DNA of 64,000 nt from Chimonanthus salicifolius. Lineage: Eukaryota > Streptophyta > Magnoliopsida > Laurales > Calycanthaceae. A program made the position numbers and the translations under genes. Shown in pieces: positions 50,143 through 63,124 of the stretch. The notes beneath the pieces were generated by a model. The model searched no databases. It was not told the DNA's origin and saw only the letters and a list, made by a program, of their open reading frames with translations. The stretch's first letter is position 1, and every line of letters begins with the position of its first letter. Location: positions 6,539,542 to 6,603,541 of the forward strand of contig CM023534.1 of assembly GCA_013350335.1 (NCBI GenBank). The letters are read 5' to 3'.

Positions 50143-51514
50143 TAATCTATAGAGGAAATGGATCAAAAAAAATACATATAGAATCTACGGAGGAAACAGA
50201 AATCTCATTTTTCTTCTCTATATTAAGATATATTAAATATGATAATTTAAATTTTAATGAGATTATACATAACTGTGATTGGTTGAGATTAGATTATGAA
50301 AGATTAGTCAAATATCTCAATTAAAAAAATAATATCTTGACATACTTTATAAAAATAATTTTTATTATAACTCTATTTTTTAAGACTCTCTTGACACCAT
50401 CTTCTTTAATGCCTATTTCTGTTTGTCTGGATTTTGCAGTAGCCGCGTATTGTTATTTTATGTACGAACAATAGAATTCTTTATATGTTATTTTTGAGCC
50501 CACTAATCATTTTATATAAAATATTTTCTCAACCTCTATATATAAAAATCCATTCTTAAATAACAATTAAATTCAGCAGATATAAGGTCACAAAACTATA
50601 TGATTTAACATGAAAGCATAAAATTTTAAAATACAAGAAGTGGTTTAATATTTTACATCCACTTTTTATGGGCTTATATAAAAATATAAAAAGATTAGGC
50701 TTTTATTAGATATTTGTGGATGTATGTGATCCCCTCCTTCATTGGTGTTATCACTATGTTTTTTTATATAATACCTTTTCTTATTAGTCATTTTCAAGTG
50801 AATCTTTTATTTTCTGAGTTAGATTAGATTTGAGGTATAGTTCTTGGGTTCGCCTTCTCTTATGTATACACAAGGACTGTAGGTGGTCTCGCGTATCCAA
50901 AGGATTAATCTAATCTTCAATATGAGGTAGAGATAATCATGTTATCTAAAAAAATTTGAATATTTTATTTAATATGATTAATGGGATCCAAAATATCAAA
51001 ATTGACGGTACATGTCAAAACATTTAAAATGGAATTCATGCCGAAATGAATTGAAATAAAAAACCCTCAGGGATTAACTTGAAAGTCAATTTCCACCTCT
51101 GTTTGTGGGAAGTCTTGAGAACAATCTCCCTTCAACACAAAAGAGTCACTCTCTTTAATTCTGTATCTGGTGTGTGCAGATTGCAAGGTTTACACATGTC
51201 CTCAAGGATTAGTCAAGTAGAACGCTTAAAAAATTTAGGTGGGACACTTGGATACCTTGGTATTAAAAAATTAAAAAAGTTTTATGAAAATTGTTAAAAG
51301 AAATTGATTTTTTTTTTTAAATTTGACATGAACGGATGCTAGTTGATTAGTCGATGTTGTTAGGGTTAGGGGCCAAGAAACAAGTTTCCATCCCTTTCAT
51401 TCACAACAATAGCCATCTCTGGTCCTTATCACACCAATGCCTCAAACTCAAAGACCCATTCTCCTCTTCTATTGCCTTGCCTTTTTAGCCCTTTTCCTTT
51501 AGAATTTTTTTTTA
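50143..51514. other. AT-rich intergenic DNA
   Basis: No supported gene. A tRNA-like word GGGTTCGCC near 50848 may be another SINE remnant. Confidence 0.35.
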
Positions 51515-51695
51515 CTTATTGTTGTAACGAAATTTTTTAGATTAACGTGTGGAAAATTTAAACTATGTCTGATTAAATTTTCATAGATGACTTCATTATT
51601 CTTAACACACACTAAAATTAGACCATGAAAACTCGAATCTGTAATCTCTCACTTCGTGAAGTGGAAGACAATCAATTGAACTACACCTATATGAT
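51515..51695 (-). mobile_element. SINE family A copy, minus strand
   Basis: Reverse strand shows the A box region TGTAGTTCAATTGATTGTC, the B box region AGATTCGAGTTTTCATGG, TCTAATTTTAGTGTGTGTTAAG and a T/A-rich tail. Worn but recognisable over its whole length. Confidence 0.62.
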
Positions 51696-54054
51696 AACGA
51701 TATTTAATCCTATCCGACCTAAATCCTCTCTAGAAATCGAAACCTTTAGTAACGGCTTTTTGAATTTCAAACACCCTTCCTTTGTTGAACCCTAATCCTA
51801 GTTCACATGATCAAATCCATTCCTTTTTATTACATCTCCATGTATACTCTGCGTGAGAGCTTTCGTGTATGAGAAAGAAAAGGAAATCACTTCCTTCAAG
51901 TCTCGAAGAAGATATTTTGACTCTGAAGAAAGCTGAAAAAGAAAAGTTTCATTTCTAATAAAAAATATAAGAAGAAAGAGTGAAGTTTGATCAAGTGTTG
52001 CACAAGAAATGTGATAGAGCCTTTTAAAATTATTTTTCATAATAAAAAAGATGTATGTGTGGGACATGCGGAAGACAAGAACCCAAGCCGGCTGTGTTAA
52101 AGTAAAACAGTTTTTTTTTTTTAATAATTGAGGGAAACTATGAGGCAAAGGCCTTCATAAACTTTTCGGAGAGCACCTCGCACTCACACATGACGCCCTC
52201 AATTTACACCAATAGGACTCGAATTAACTGTTAAAGTACAATTGTTATCATAGTAATTGAGACGGAATTTTTTGTTAAAAGCGTTTTAAAATGAGTGAAC
52301 AGACAAGAGACAAGAGAAAAATAGGTTTTGACCTTGCTTGACCTAAGCCCAAATTGCAATTAAAGGGTTTGAATCTGGGTTGATCCAAACGATTTGAACC
52401 TAGCCCGACTTGAATTATATATGTATAGCTAGAGCCCAATTTCAAGCCTAAAATGTGTTTGTGGGCTTATTTGACTTGGGCTTATTCAGGTTTAAAATGG
52501 AATTTCTTTAATATAAATATATAATAAATTATAGATTGATATCTAATATCAATTAAAATAAATAAATTTTATAAAATGTAGTTAAATTTGGACCTTCGAA
52601 TCAAACTCAGGCTTTTATGTACTAAGTCCGAGCCCTACCCAAATTCTAACTTGTACTTGATAATTTGGGCCCAAAAAGCCCGACCGAAGCCCATGGCAAC
52701 CCGAACCCAACTTTTTCAGGTTTTTTTTTTTTTTTAATGTGGGTTCACGTTAAGCCCTGCCCAAATTATTCCCCTGCTATTAGAAGTTCTTAGGTGTGTG
52801 TACAAAGAATTACATGCCACTTGTCCATATATGAACAAGTCTATTTACTATAAACTCACACATTATGTTGTAACTTTCAACAGCATGGGGGGAATTTATT
52901 GTAGCCACAAGAGTTTTTTATAAATTTTGCTTGTAATTCAAATCAGGCGTGTACATATCGGATTTTAATGATATTGGTCATATTAGCCGATATCTTGGAT
53001 ATCGGTTATTAGTCGAATCATTATCTCTCTTTTTTTTTTTTTTAATTTCAATTGTCTTTTATTTTTGACCCTTTTATTAAAAGAAATGGAAAAAAAAAAT
53101 TGTCCAATATGAAATGACATATTATTCTTTTCATTCATGAAGAAAGTATATTATGTTGAGGGGAAGAATTTTTTTTATTCATCCTCTTAAATACGTTCCA
53201 TAAATAGATTCTATTCATATTTGTTGTTCAACTATATGCTAATCAAATAGAATTTTTATTTTTGACATGAAACGTATTATATATCGATTTGTAAAAAGTA
53301 AAATTAAGAAGAAAACAACCAACTTAAAATTGAAAAAGTGAAATACATATACAAAAATAAAATATCAAAGTTTGATAAAAATTATCTTAACAAATCTTAG
53401 TTAATGAAAAACTTAATTTCATTTTTTTTCTTATCCTCAAAAGCACGTGGAAGTTGTGTATGCATGAGCTTTCAAAGAACACTAAGCAAAGAAATAGTGC
53501 ATTTCTTACAATTATGCCATAACTTTCAAATTCACCAAATGAATTCATAATTTTTTATGTTTACCCGTTCTTCCATCTCACAAAATTCAATTTAAAATAT
53601 TATTTGCTCTTTTAGCCATTTCTTATAAAAAAATTATATTTTTAGTTGTTGATGTCCTATATTCCATTTTTCATTTTTAAATAAAGTTTCTTTAACTTTA
53701 AGTATTTATAAATAATAATCTGAAACTATAAATTGAATAAATAAACAGCAGATAAAATGTAAATAAATATTTTAAAAGCAGAGGAGTCAAAGTCAAAGCC
53801 AAATTCAGCCCGACAGGTGGATACCCTAGCTTGCTTGGACCTGGGCCCATTTATGTCAGAAGATTCCAAAATAGATGCGAATCAAAAGCCTCAAGGGCAA
53901 TTAAATTACAAGCCAATTCCCGTTACTGAACAAGTCACGCATCATCTGATTGAAGAATCTACTTAATAAGACAATCATATGCCTACAGCCAACGCTTCCA
54001 AATCTGAATCCATGCCTAAATAAGACTTTTTTTTTCCAGCCTATGATAGATCGG
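51696..54054. other. Gene-free region upstream of MGD
   Basis: AT-rich, with GGGCTT/AAGCCC-rich stretches (52320-52740) of worn hAT-like character and an ATCGGCCGAT-type remnant near 52960-53005. No supported gene. Confidence 0.4.
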
Positions 54055-54251
54055 ATCACATTCTTCTTCTTCTTCCACTTGACAGATTTGTATTCCAAAC
54101 ATTTCTCTCTCTATACTTAGACTGTTAGTTGGAGATATTCTTTTTCATTCGTGTTGTCCACCCACCACCCATCAAAGGAGAAGCACAGATTCCCTGCCTG
54201 TCAACCGGGCTGGTTTTTCCGGTGGACAGTTTGGGAGTTGCCGTGGATGCC
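54055..54251 (+). promoter_or_regulatory. 5' leader of the MGD gene with in-frame upstream ATG
   Basis: A CTTCTTCTTCTTCC tract (54063-54076) and a TCTCTCTCTATAC stretch precede the coding region. An ATG at 54129 is in frame with the chosen start at 54252 and no stop lies between, so a longer N-terminal form is possible. An out-of-frame ATG at 54247 overlaps the chosen start by five bases and could reduce initiation there. Confidence 0.4.
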
Positions 54252-57200
54252 ATGGTGACGCCGTTGCTGCCGCCGCGGAGAGCTTCAATAGGGGAGGCGT
54301 TGTTTTGGAGCGTAGGACAGAGGAAGGAAAAGAAGAAGAGAGTGCGCTCGTTGTCGTCGTTGACTTCCGGTTCTCATGGGTGTGCTGAAGAAGAAGATGG
54401 GAACGTGGAGATGGAGCAGCTCGGGGCTGATAGGACCAAGAACGTCTTGATTCTAATGAGCGATACAGGCGGTGGTCATCGGGCGTCCGCCGAGGCTATT
54501 AGAGATGCTTTCAGATTGGAATTTGGGGATGGGTATCAGGTAAATTTGGTAGGAAATACTGAAATAGAAGTAAAAGAACGTTTGGATCAAATTTTTTTTT
54601 TTATTATTCTCTTGTTGTTATTAGGTCAATCTTTTTTTTTTGTTTGTTAATCATTTATATGATTCTGATGGTTTTACGTTTTCTTTTTCAGCAATTCTAT
54701 CGTTTCCATTTAATTTTATATTTTCAAGTTGCGAATCAATATTATTTGGTTATTTTTTCACATTTTTATGTTTTAAACTTCGTGGAATTTTATGTCATTT
54801 CTTTTAAGTGGGTCTTCTTATTCCCCTCCGTCTTTATTAAGAATAAATAGTATCAAGTTCTCATTCTGTTTTTTCAGCTCTGCTATGTTCATATGTTTTT
54901 TTAACGATTTCAGATCTATCTCAATTCCCTTGAATTTGATTTTCTTTTTGGGTTGGAATGTTTGGATTCAGGTATTCGTGAAGGATGTGTGGAAAGAATA
55001 TGCAGGTTGGCCACTAAATGACATGGAGAGGTCATATAAATTCATGGTAAAACATGTTCAGCTTTGGAAGGTTGCCTTTCATGGAACTTCACCTCGTTGG
55101 GTTCATTGCGTTTATCTTGCAGCAATTGCTGCCTTCTACGCTAAGTAAGTTCTTCTCTCTCTCTCTCTCTCTCTCCACGTTTTAATGGGTGGGCTTGATT
55201 GATGTTTTGGATCCCTGACCTCAGCAATCATGTTCACCACCATCTTCATATTTGAAAGTTTAAACCAACCCTTATGCTTGTTTATTCTCTGCAAATAATA
55301 AATAATTATGAGGAGAAATATTTTGTTGCACTGATACAATACTTGTGTAGAGGGCTTACCTTTTAGAACTTTAAAGATTTATGTTTAAATATAGAATTCA
55401 CAAGAATTTTAAAGAGCTCGAGAAAGACTTGTTTGATTCAATTAAAGTGATTTTTTGTGGGTAAAAATATTCAAAAATAAACCTTTATATTATAATGGAC
55501 CTATCAACACTCAAATTAGTGGATCCCACCCTGTGTGCATGGACTGGTAGGAGAACGGTGATCGATCACTCGTTGAAGTCACTCACCAAGATTTTGTTTC
55601 TACAATAGCAGAGAGGCTCTGTTTTGGCTGTTTAATTGTTACCGATCCAGAAACTATTGTTTGGAAGCTTCCATTAGGGGGAAGAAGTCATGGAATGAGT
55701 CCATGAGGACCATGTTTTTATCCTAGCCTGAAACATAATTTAGTCATCTTTTACCTAAAATATATACAATTTTGGAGTCCCAACCAGCAACACCAAGCTT
55801 AGCTATTTCCCATAGTCACCTATTGTTTACTCTTATGAAGATTTTCAATCCCTTCCACTTTCATCTAATAAGGATTGCAGTTGAAGTGGAGAATAAGCTT
55901 GCTCTCATTACAAAACCCTTCTATCAGTAAACAATTTGACGCATAAATATTAACTTTACATGCATTTGAGAGCTCAATTATGAAATTTCTGGTCCTGTCA
56001 GAGTTAATGAACTTTTCAGGAATCTGTATTTTAACATGTTTCAAGTTCAGAGTATCATTGAATGAGAAATTGGATTTTTCATGTGTCCTAACTTGCACAT
56101 TGTTCGGAACTGAAGGGAGGTTGAGGCTGGTCTGATGGAGTACAAGCCAGATATCATCATTAGTGTTCATCCCCTCATGCAACACATACCGCTACGGGTG
56201 CTTAAATGGCAGGGCCTTCAGAAGAGAGTAGTTTTTGTTACAGTCATTACAGACCTCAACACTTGCCACCGAACATGGTTAGTTTTAGGCTATTTCTTGT
56301 TTCATATTCTGCTCACTTTTCCTTGCATTCCTGATTGCTGGTATTTTCCTAGTGATTATAGGCGATAACCTTTCATATCCACCTAGTGAATTAAAGTTCA
56401 ATTTCATTTTAGGTTTCATAAGGGTGTCAACAGGTGCTACTGCCCATCAGAAGAGGTAGCCAAGAGAGCACTGTTGGATAATCTACAGCCTTCTCAAGTC
56501 CGCGTCTTTGGCTTGCCCATTCGACCATCATTCTGCCGTGCAATCATCTCAAAGGTTGGATTTTTTTTAATTGATTTAGATTGTACATATAATATTTCAA
56601 CCAAAAAACGGTTTTACATTTTTTTCTGATTGGTGATGATTGTGCAGGATAAATTGAGAGAAGAACTTGAAATGGACCATAACTTGCCTGCAGTTCTGTT
56701 GATGGGAGGTGGTGAGGGAATGGGCCCTGTCGAGGCAACTGCTAAAGCTCTTGGAGAAGCACTGTTTGATGAAGATCTTGCCAAACCATCGGGGCAACTT
56801 GTTGTCATATGTGGTCGGAATCAACTTCTAGCCTCAACACTGCAATCAATTCAATGGAAAATTCCTGTGAAGGTCAGTAAATTTTCTTTTTCCCTAAGGT
56901 GACTAAATGCTTGATAAAGCTTTTCTGGGCAGGAAATGCTGAATTACTTTCATGTTTGTAGATAAGAGGATTTGAGACACAGATGGAGAAGTGGATGGGA
57001 GCTTGTGACTGCATTATAACAAAGGTTAGTGTTTTTTGCGTATCTGATTTAGTACTATATTCATCTAGTTGTAGCTGCTAATCCAACTACGGCTACTATT
57101 TTTTCTGCCCTTCTTTCAGGCTGGACCTGGTACGATCGCGGAGGCTTTGATAAGGGGTCTTCCTATCATTTTGAATGACTTCATCCCGGGACAGGTCAGT

Positions 57201-57878
57201 AGTACAAGAACCTTCTCTTGATTCTGTCCATCTCTTCCAAAATATATTCTTTAAATCCAACTCAAGAGTCATTTTACATTTCCTTTCAAATTCCTTGAAA
57301 TCTATATTTCAAAGGCAAGGCCAGAGAAGGTGATGTTGGTTAGATCCATCATCATCCACATTCTATGCAACCCCCCTTCCCTCCCCATGCCAACTTTTCC
57401 TTTTCTTTTGTGTCCACTTTCCCCTGTTATATACTCCATCTAATTGATGCTCTTGTGGGTCTTGAGTAGTGAATTTAGTTCATTGTTCTGTGCTTTCTTC
57501 TCAAAGATTAGATCAACTTGTATCAAATATTTGACTGAAACACAAGTACAGTCCCTATTTCGGGGGCTCATGTATACTCATATTAATTACTAATTAGCCT
57601 TTTTGTTTGTCTTGCAGGAGGTTGGCAATATTCCTTATGTTGTGGAAAACGGGGCTGGTGTTTTCTCGAGGAGTCCGGAGGAGACAGCAAGCCTAGTCGC
57701 TCAATGGTTTGGCCCCAAAGCAGACGAACTGAATCGAATGTCACAAAATGCACTGAAACTGGCACAACCTGATGCAGTATTCAACATAGTGAAGGATATA
57801 GATGAATTGGCACGCGAACGCGGTCATATGTGCCGCATCCCTTACACACTCACATCTTCCTTCTCACAGCTCATGTAA
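54252..57878 (+). CDS. MGD: Monogalactosyldiacylglycerol synthase, type B-like
   Basis: Eight exons: 54252-54539, 54972-55144, 56116-56277, 56413-56554, 56648-56872, 56962-57024, 57120-57194, 57618-57878; 462 aa and stop TAA. GT28-family galactosyltransferase: UDP-galactose + diacylglycerol gives MGDG, the main lipid of plastid membranes. Motifs seen: [13 protein letters not shown] (71-83, the His of GGGH being conserved), CHGTSP-type region [34 protein letters not shown] (275-281), CGRN, and [16 protein letters not shown] (351-366) of the nucleotide-sugar site. The N-terminus before the core is short (about 60 aa) and lacks the long transit peptide of type A MGD1; this resembles MGD2/MGD3, which sit in the outer envelope and rise under phosphate starvation. 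Start chosen at 54252 ([10 protein letters not shown]); an in-frame ATG at 54129 would add 41 aa. No P1BS site (GNATATNC) was seen upstream by eye. Confidence 0.94.
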
Positions 57879-58344
57879 CAGTGTCATTGACAACTATTAT
57901 GTTTGTGTTGTTTTTGAATTTACCCTGTACAGAATCATTTTGTATTCTTTGTCCTTGAAGTTCCTTCTTCTCTACTAATTGCAGTAAATGTTTTAGAAGG
58001 TCTTGTCTACTGTTATCTCCTTGATTTTTTTTCTTTTAAGAATGAATTTGTTTGTATGATGATCCTTATATAGTGCAAGCTCCCACTTACCCATCTCTAA
58101 TTCACTTCTGTTTGTAACTTATTTACTTGATTTTTTAAACTTTGTTTTATTTTGGCAAGACCTCGATGATCTGTTTCACTCGATTAGATAGAATTTTGAT
58201 TTCCTAAAAGAAACAGGATTTTGTTAAAAAAAGGGATTTCCGTAGCTGTATATTAGGATCTATATCTCAATCGATAGATATAGGTTTAAGTCCAGAAGGT
58301 AAGCAATATGGTCAAATCTCTGCATATATCGACTGAAATCTTAA
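57879..58344. other. 3' flank of MGD
   Basis: Contains the MGD 3' UTR; no AATAAA was found close to the stop, so the end is not defined. Confidence 0.35.
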
Positions 58345-58352
58345 TCGTATAT

Positions 58353-58496
58353 AGGGGTAAAAATAGAGAGGACCTGAGATCTCGGCGGGTCGATATTGGG
58401 TAATTTTTTTTTTTTTTGTTCAAATCTCGGCCTATCGGCCAAGATCTCGCCTGTAAGATCGATACATCTCATATAGGCTGAGATTTGGACCCCTAT
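58353..58496. mobile_element. hAT-like ATCGGCCGAT MITE, copy near MGD
   Basis: Ends AGGGGTAAAAAT and ATTTGGACCCCTAT, with a perfect 8-bp flank TCGTATAT (58345-58352 and 58497-58504). The interior has CTCGGCCTATCGGCCAAGATC, a diverged form of the family core. Confidence 0.7.
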
Positions 58497-58504
58497 TCGT
58501 ATAT

Positions 58505-60289
58505 CAGGTGCAATCGCTCAGGCCCATTTGCTCTGGCTCATTTTTGGGCCCAAAGTACGTTTTTGAAGGTTTTTTTTTCACCAAACGTCCCTTAGTGTCT
58601 TCCTTATTCTCTATCATTTTTACTAGCTAACCGAGTAAAACCATTACAACATCCATTTTTACATCATTTACTCATTTGTTTTTTTTTTCCTAAGTCAATC
58701 TCCATTTAGATTTTTTTGTGAAAATTTTAAATGAAAGCATGCTAGCGAATTAGAGAATTTAATAGGGATGTGATATTAGGTAGAAATGTTGTTTTTTTTT
58801 TTTCCTTAATTTTTGAAAATTTCATGAAATTAATTTTTTCAAGATGCCACCAATTAGATCTTACTATTTTGAGGCTTGTGGAGATTAATGTAGTTGTGAT
58901 TGATTTATTTTGCCATTTTTTTTTCTGTTTTTTAAATGTTGCTCTAAAGTAACCTACAATTTGAGTTTTTTTTAAAAAAAAAAATGAATGAATACATGTT
59001 GGGTGTTTAGGGAATTTAATAGAGATGTGATATTTTCATTTACACAATATGGATAATGTTTATTTAATTTACATAATTTTTTGTCATGTTTTACCTTTTT
59101 GATATATATTTTATATCCAAATTGTTACCTTCAATATTTTCGAAGACTCCATCAAAATGTCTAAGATTTTAAATTATAATTATGAAGTTCCATTCTTTTA
59201 TATTTTTTTTCAGAACTTTCGAGTGAAAAAAAAAAAATAGAAGTCAAATATATTAATACATTGCAACAATATAGCTGATATATGGGTATATTCACTAAGG
59301 ATACAAGTTGAGTTAGGCCTAACCCATATCAACGCAGGTTTGACCTAGGAAAATGGCACTCGGGCCTACTCAGGCCAATTCGAGCTCAAAAGTCAGAACC
59401 TAAATTTAAATTAGATAAAAAATTGGTCGCTATGAAACCAAATTAGGAGAGTTGATTTATACACTGTCAAAATTGATAAAAAAAATATTTAGAAAATTAA
59501 TTATTGATGGAGAAAACATAAATTATAAAACAAAAAATATTTTCTAATAAACCATCATCCAATGTTAATAAGAACTATAATGTTATGCAAGTTTTTAACA
59601 TAAGTTAGGGTTGAGTATCAAAACTTAATTTGATCCGTCTGAATTTTAACCCTAAATTATCAATGAATAACTCTTTCCTTTTTTAGAATGCACACATGTA
59701 CAATAGATCTAAATTTGTTGAATAGGATTTGATAAACAACAGTTCATCAACCGCTAAAAAAATACACTAACAGTTCATCAACCGCTGAAAAAAAAACAGT
59801 TCATCAAGTACGAACAAGAGTTAAGGGAACAGGAGAAAATTTCCATGCATAGGATGGTGTGGGGCTGTCCTATTTTTGGCAGTAGTGTGAACAGGGAAAA
59901 GAGATTTGAGATCATTGTCCCATTATGCTTGACTTGTGCTGAATCTTGAGACCCATCACTTCTTAGGTTTGAGATTCCTTGGCGCAAAGAACTGGGCTTA
60001 CAAGACCTTGTTAAACCTTGTCAGTCTAAAGTAACTGTTAATGGCTAATAGATGGATGAGTTCAGTTAATCTGAAAAGGGTTGGCTTGACGGCCAGATAT
60101 TCTCACTTTAATCCTTCTAGAGTCTAGACCACTCTGTGTAGAATTACTTTCAATAGAAAGAAAGAGAGAGTGCCGTCTAAGAGAGAATGCTATTCCAAAA
60201 TTGAAAATAGGTGAGAAAATTAAAAAGTTTTTGTATAATTTTTTATGTCTTCTTAGGCGGTGTTGGGACTTGGAATATCGCTCTAAACT
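58505..60289. other. Gene-free AT-rich DNA
   Basis: No supported gene. A stretch at 59295-59400 (GAGTTAGGCC...CTCAGGCC) looks like a worn hAT-like end. Confidence 0.35.
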
Positions 60290-60632
60290 TAGGGCTGCAA
60301 CTCGAGTCGGACGGGTCAGGTTTTTTAAAATCAAATTCGACCTGACTCGATATATATGGAATCCGATTGGACCCGAATTTTCAACCTAAACTCTAGAACC
60401 CAACCCGACCTGAATTCTGACCCAACCCGTATTATGCACACATTTAGCCTAATTTTATCTGGGTCGAGTTAACTTGTAAAATTCTCAACTCGACTTGACC
60501 TGAATTTATACTAGTTTTTATCTTTTTAACTCGACCTGAACCCACTGGTCCAAAATTCTTGACCCGACCCGCATGATTTCTCGAGTCGGGTCATGCAGGT
60601 CTAGCCAAAACCCGATCCGAGTTGCAGACCTA
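60290..60632. mobile_element. hAT-like MITE of the TAGGGCTGCAA type
   Basis: Left end TAGGGCTGCAACTCGAGTCGG and right end CCGATCCGAGTTGCAGACCTA are inverse of one another with few mismatches. Interior rich in ACCCGACC/GGGTCGG words. I could not find a convincing 8-bp duplication. Confidence 0.6.
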
Positions 60633-61399
60633 CGACTTTTTCTCCAAGTAGTAACTAAGGAGATAGGATCCACTATATAGAGATGTGTTGGATTACCTAG
60701 ATATTCTATCTATAAACTTAAACTTTGATCCTAAGATGAATCTTAAATTTAATAGTGAAAATAACTTATATGAATGTTTTAAATAGTTTTCTTGATAATT
60801 CATAGGTAAATGAGCTGCATGAAAGTTGAAATTGACAAAAAAAAGACTTTCTCAAATATGCAACATATTTGTCAAAAGGGACCTACCTTCTAAAAAATGT
60901 GGCTTTTCCTGTACATATTTGGCTTTTTTAGTCATATATTGTTTCTCCTTTACACCTCTCAATTTATAACATATTTTAATTTTTTTATACATTTATCAGA
61001 GTAGAGAGCTAATTAGATGATTCTTTTAGAAATTTAGTGAATAAAAATACACAATAACGTAATACTTTGAATATACATGAGACCAATTCTTAAGGCTGAA
61101 ACCTAAAGTTTTTTATGGACTGGACTAAATAATTTTAATTCAGGCCAAGTTAATGGGTCAAATATTTTTAATGTTGATCTGACCTATATATATACATATA
61201 TATATCGTTAGGTTATAAAAAAGGTGTACTTGAAATCGTAGTCCCTCAGGTAGCACCGAAATTGGTGGTTCTGCGGATCACCGAATGCAGGGAGTACGCA
61301 CGTGAGATTAGGTCACCTGAGTTCGTTTTCAAAAAGACTCGTGTTCCCTTACCATCTCTCATGCTCCTTTTAATACCCTCCGTTCTCTTTCCCCCTCTC
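60633..61399. other. Intergenic DNA and FCF2 promoter region
   Basis: AT-rich, with a TATATA run at 61187-61205 about 200 bp upstream of the FCF2 leader. No gene. Confidence 0.35.
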
Positions 61400-63120
61400 T
61401 ATTAAACCCTAGCCGCTGCCGGTCTCTGTATTTTTCCTATCAACGAAGAAGAAAAAGAAGCAGAGAAGAGAAAGGAAAGCAGGTGTAGCGATTTTTTTTT
61501 CTTCGATCCGTTCTCCATATTTTCTTTTTTTCTCTTTCCATTCTTTCTCTCCGCCGTTTCATTTATTCTCTTGTAGGGAGGGTAGAGTCGCAGCCGTCCG
61601 GCGTTTTCTCAAAAAAATTCCGTACCTTTCCATTTTTTCCAAAACCGCAGCTCACGGCTCACGAGTGGATTAAAAACCGATTTAAACCGCGGCCTGAAAC
61701 GGTTTTTGCGGCTTAAATTATGGCTTTTTAATCATATCGGACCGAGAAGATGACGGTCGCGGTCGAACTTCGATCCGACCGCGGTTCGGTCCGGTTCTGA
61801 TACCACTGTTAAAATGAAACTCTATCCCATTATTCAAGAGAAGCCCTTAAACAACCGCCTTTCATTTGTGGTCGATTTCTTATTTTCATCTATTAGAGGA
61901 TGACTTCCACAAGATGCCACATCTTGAGTTGTATTATGGTGAATTTGGATTATCATTGATGTACTGTGTCTAACATTGCATTTGGTGGTGTTGGGTTTTC
62001 AAGAATGGAGGACCATAATGAATCCATAGTTGCATGCTTGTCATCATCTGTTTATCCGTATTTAACCACATAAGGTGAGGATACTATAATCAGGATTTCA
62101 ATTTTCTTTTCATTAGATTTGAACCCTCTTCAGAAGGCATATTTGAAGTATACGTACATAAGGAAGTGTTGAGGAGGTAACCATAAATAGCTTCAAAGCT
62201 CTGGTAGGCCAGAGTTGTCTAAAACTCTGCTGAATGTCTACAAGTTATGAAATAAAATAGATTCATTTCATAGAAAAAATTAACAATCAAATTATGTATA
62301 ATAAAACTTCATTCAGATAGAAATTATCTAAAATGAACAAGAACAAAGGAAATGCAGAATAATTGCTCATCCTCCTTTCATGTTTACTGCTCTTCTCCTT
62401 CCTCCTTTTTATTTTTTATCTGTCTTCGTGATTTAGATCTAGGCTTCTTCTTTGTCAGGTAGGCATGTCGAGGTGCATGGTTCAGCTCTCATTCTCATGG
62501 TTTCTGATCTTCCATTGTTAGTAGGGATCCCAAAGAGTATAGTTTTGGAAAATTATGAATCTTACAATTTGACTATTTACATGTGGAATTGGAGAGTTGG
62601 GAGAGGTTCCGTTCAAGGGTAGAGGTAAGGTCCATGGAAAACTATACTAATGACAATTATACAGACAATTTGGGAAGAGGGCAACTATGGGTCTTTTTAG
62701 GGGAAAGAAAAGAATTCTTTGAATGGGTAAGGTGAGATTAGGCACATGAGTAAATAGAGAAAAGAAAATGCCATGAAATTTCTTTTGAGGATCTTCGTAG
62801 AGATTGGAGGATATGTTTGATGTATAGAACACAAAAGGAGGTCATAGAGAGATGGAAGAAACCACAAGTGGGTTTTTCAAGTTCAATGTAATGGAGTACG
62901 AAGTAGGAAGGGACATACTAGAGAGAGAGAGAGAGAGAGGGGGGGGGGGGGGGGGGTGGTGGTTCTGGGTTCTTTCTGTGCCGATATTGCTAACCTTGGC
63001 ATCATACTATCACTACATTGATTAAAATTTGGTGATTTATCATCTGGTAAATATTGCTTCAAAGGCTCATCATATAATATTAATCAATTTATGACGATCA
63101 CTGTTTGAATTTTGTTTCAG
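61400..63120 (+). promoter_or_regulatory. FCF2 leader exon with telo box, and 5'-UTR intron
   Basis: A telo box AAACCCTAG sits at 61404-61412, next to a CT-rich tract. The purine-rich leader ends in AAAGCAG/GTGTAG, a donor at 61483, so a 5'-UTR intron would run 61483-63120. Telo boxes are typical of plant promoters of ribosome-biogenesis and translation genes, which fits FCF2. The intron holds a CCGCGG-rich repeat (about 61672-61800), possible LTR remnants and the GA/poly-G tract at 62921-62956. Confidence 0.55.
62921..62956 (+). repeat. (GA)9 followed by an 18-G run in FCF2 intron 1
   Basis: GA repeats at 62921-62938 are followed without a break by 18 G at 62939-62956. An uninterrupted G run of this length is rare and may partly be a sequencing artefact. 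Confidence 0.9.
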
Positions 63121-63124
63121 ACGA

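Noticed and set aside
54987..54994. P1BS-like GAATATGC (phosphate-starvation motif)
   Set aside because: It lies inside MGD exon 2, not in the promoter; no such site was seen upstream of the gene.
61650..61860. CCGCGG-rich repeat plus GGTTCTGATACCACTGTTAAAA, possible copia LTR start and primer-binding site on the minus strand
   Set aside because: Only one side could be seen; no partner LTR or retrotransposon protein was found, so it is mentioned only as a possible remnant in the FCF2 intron.
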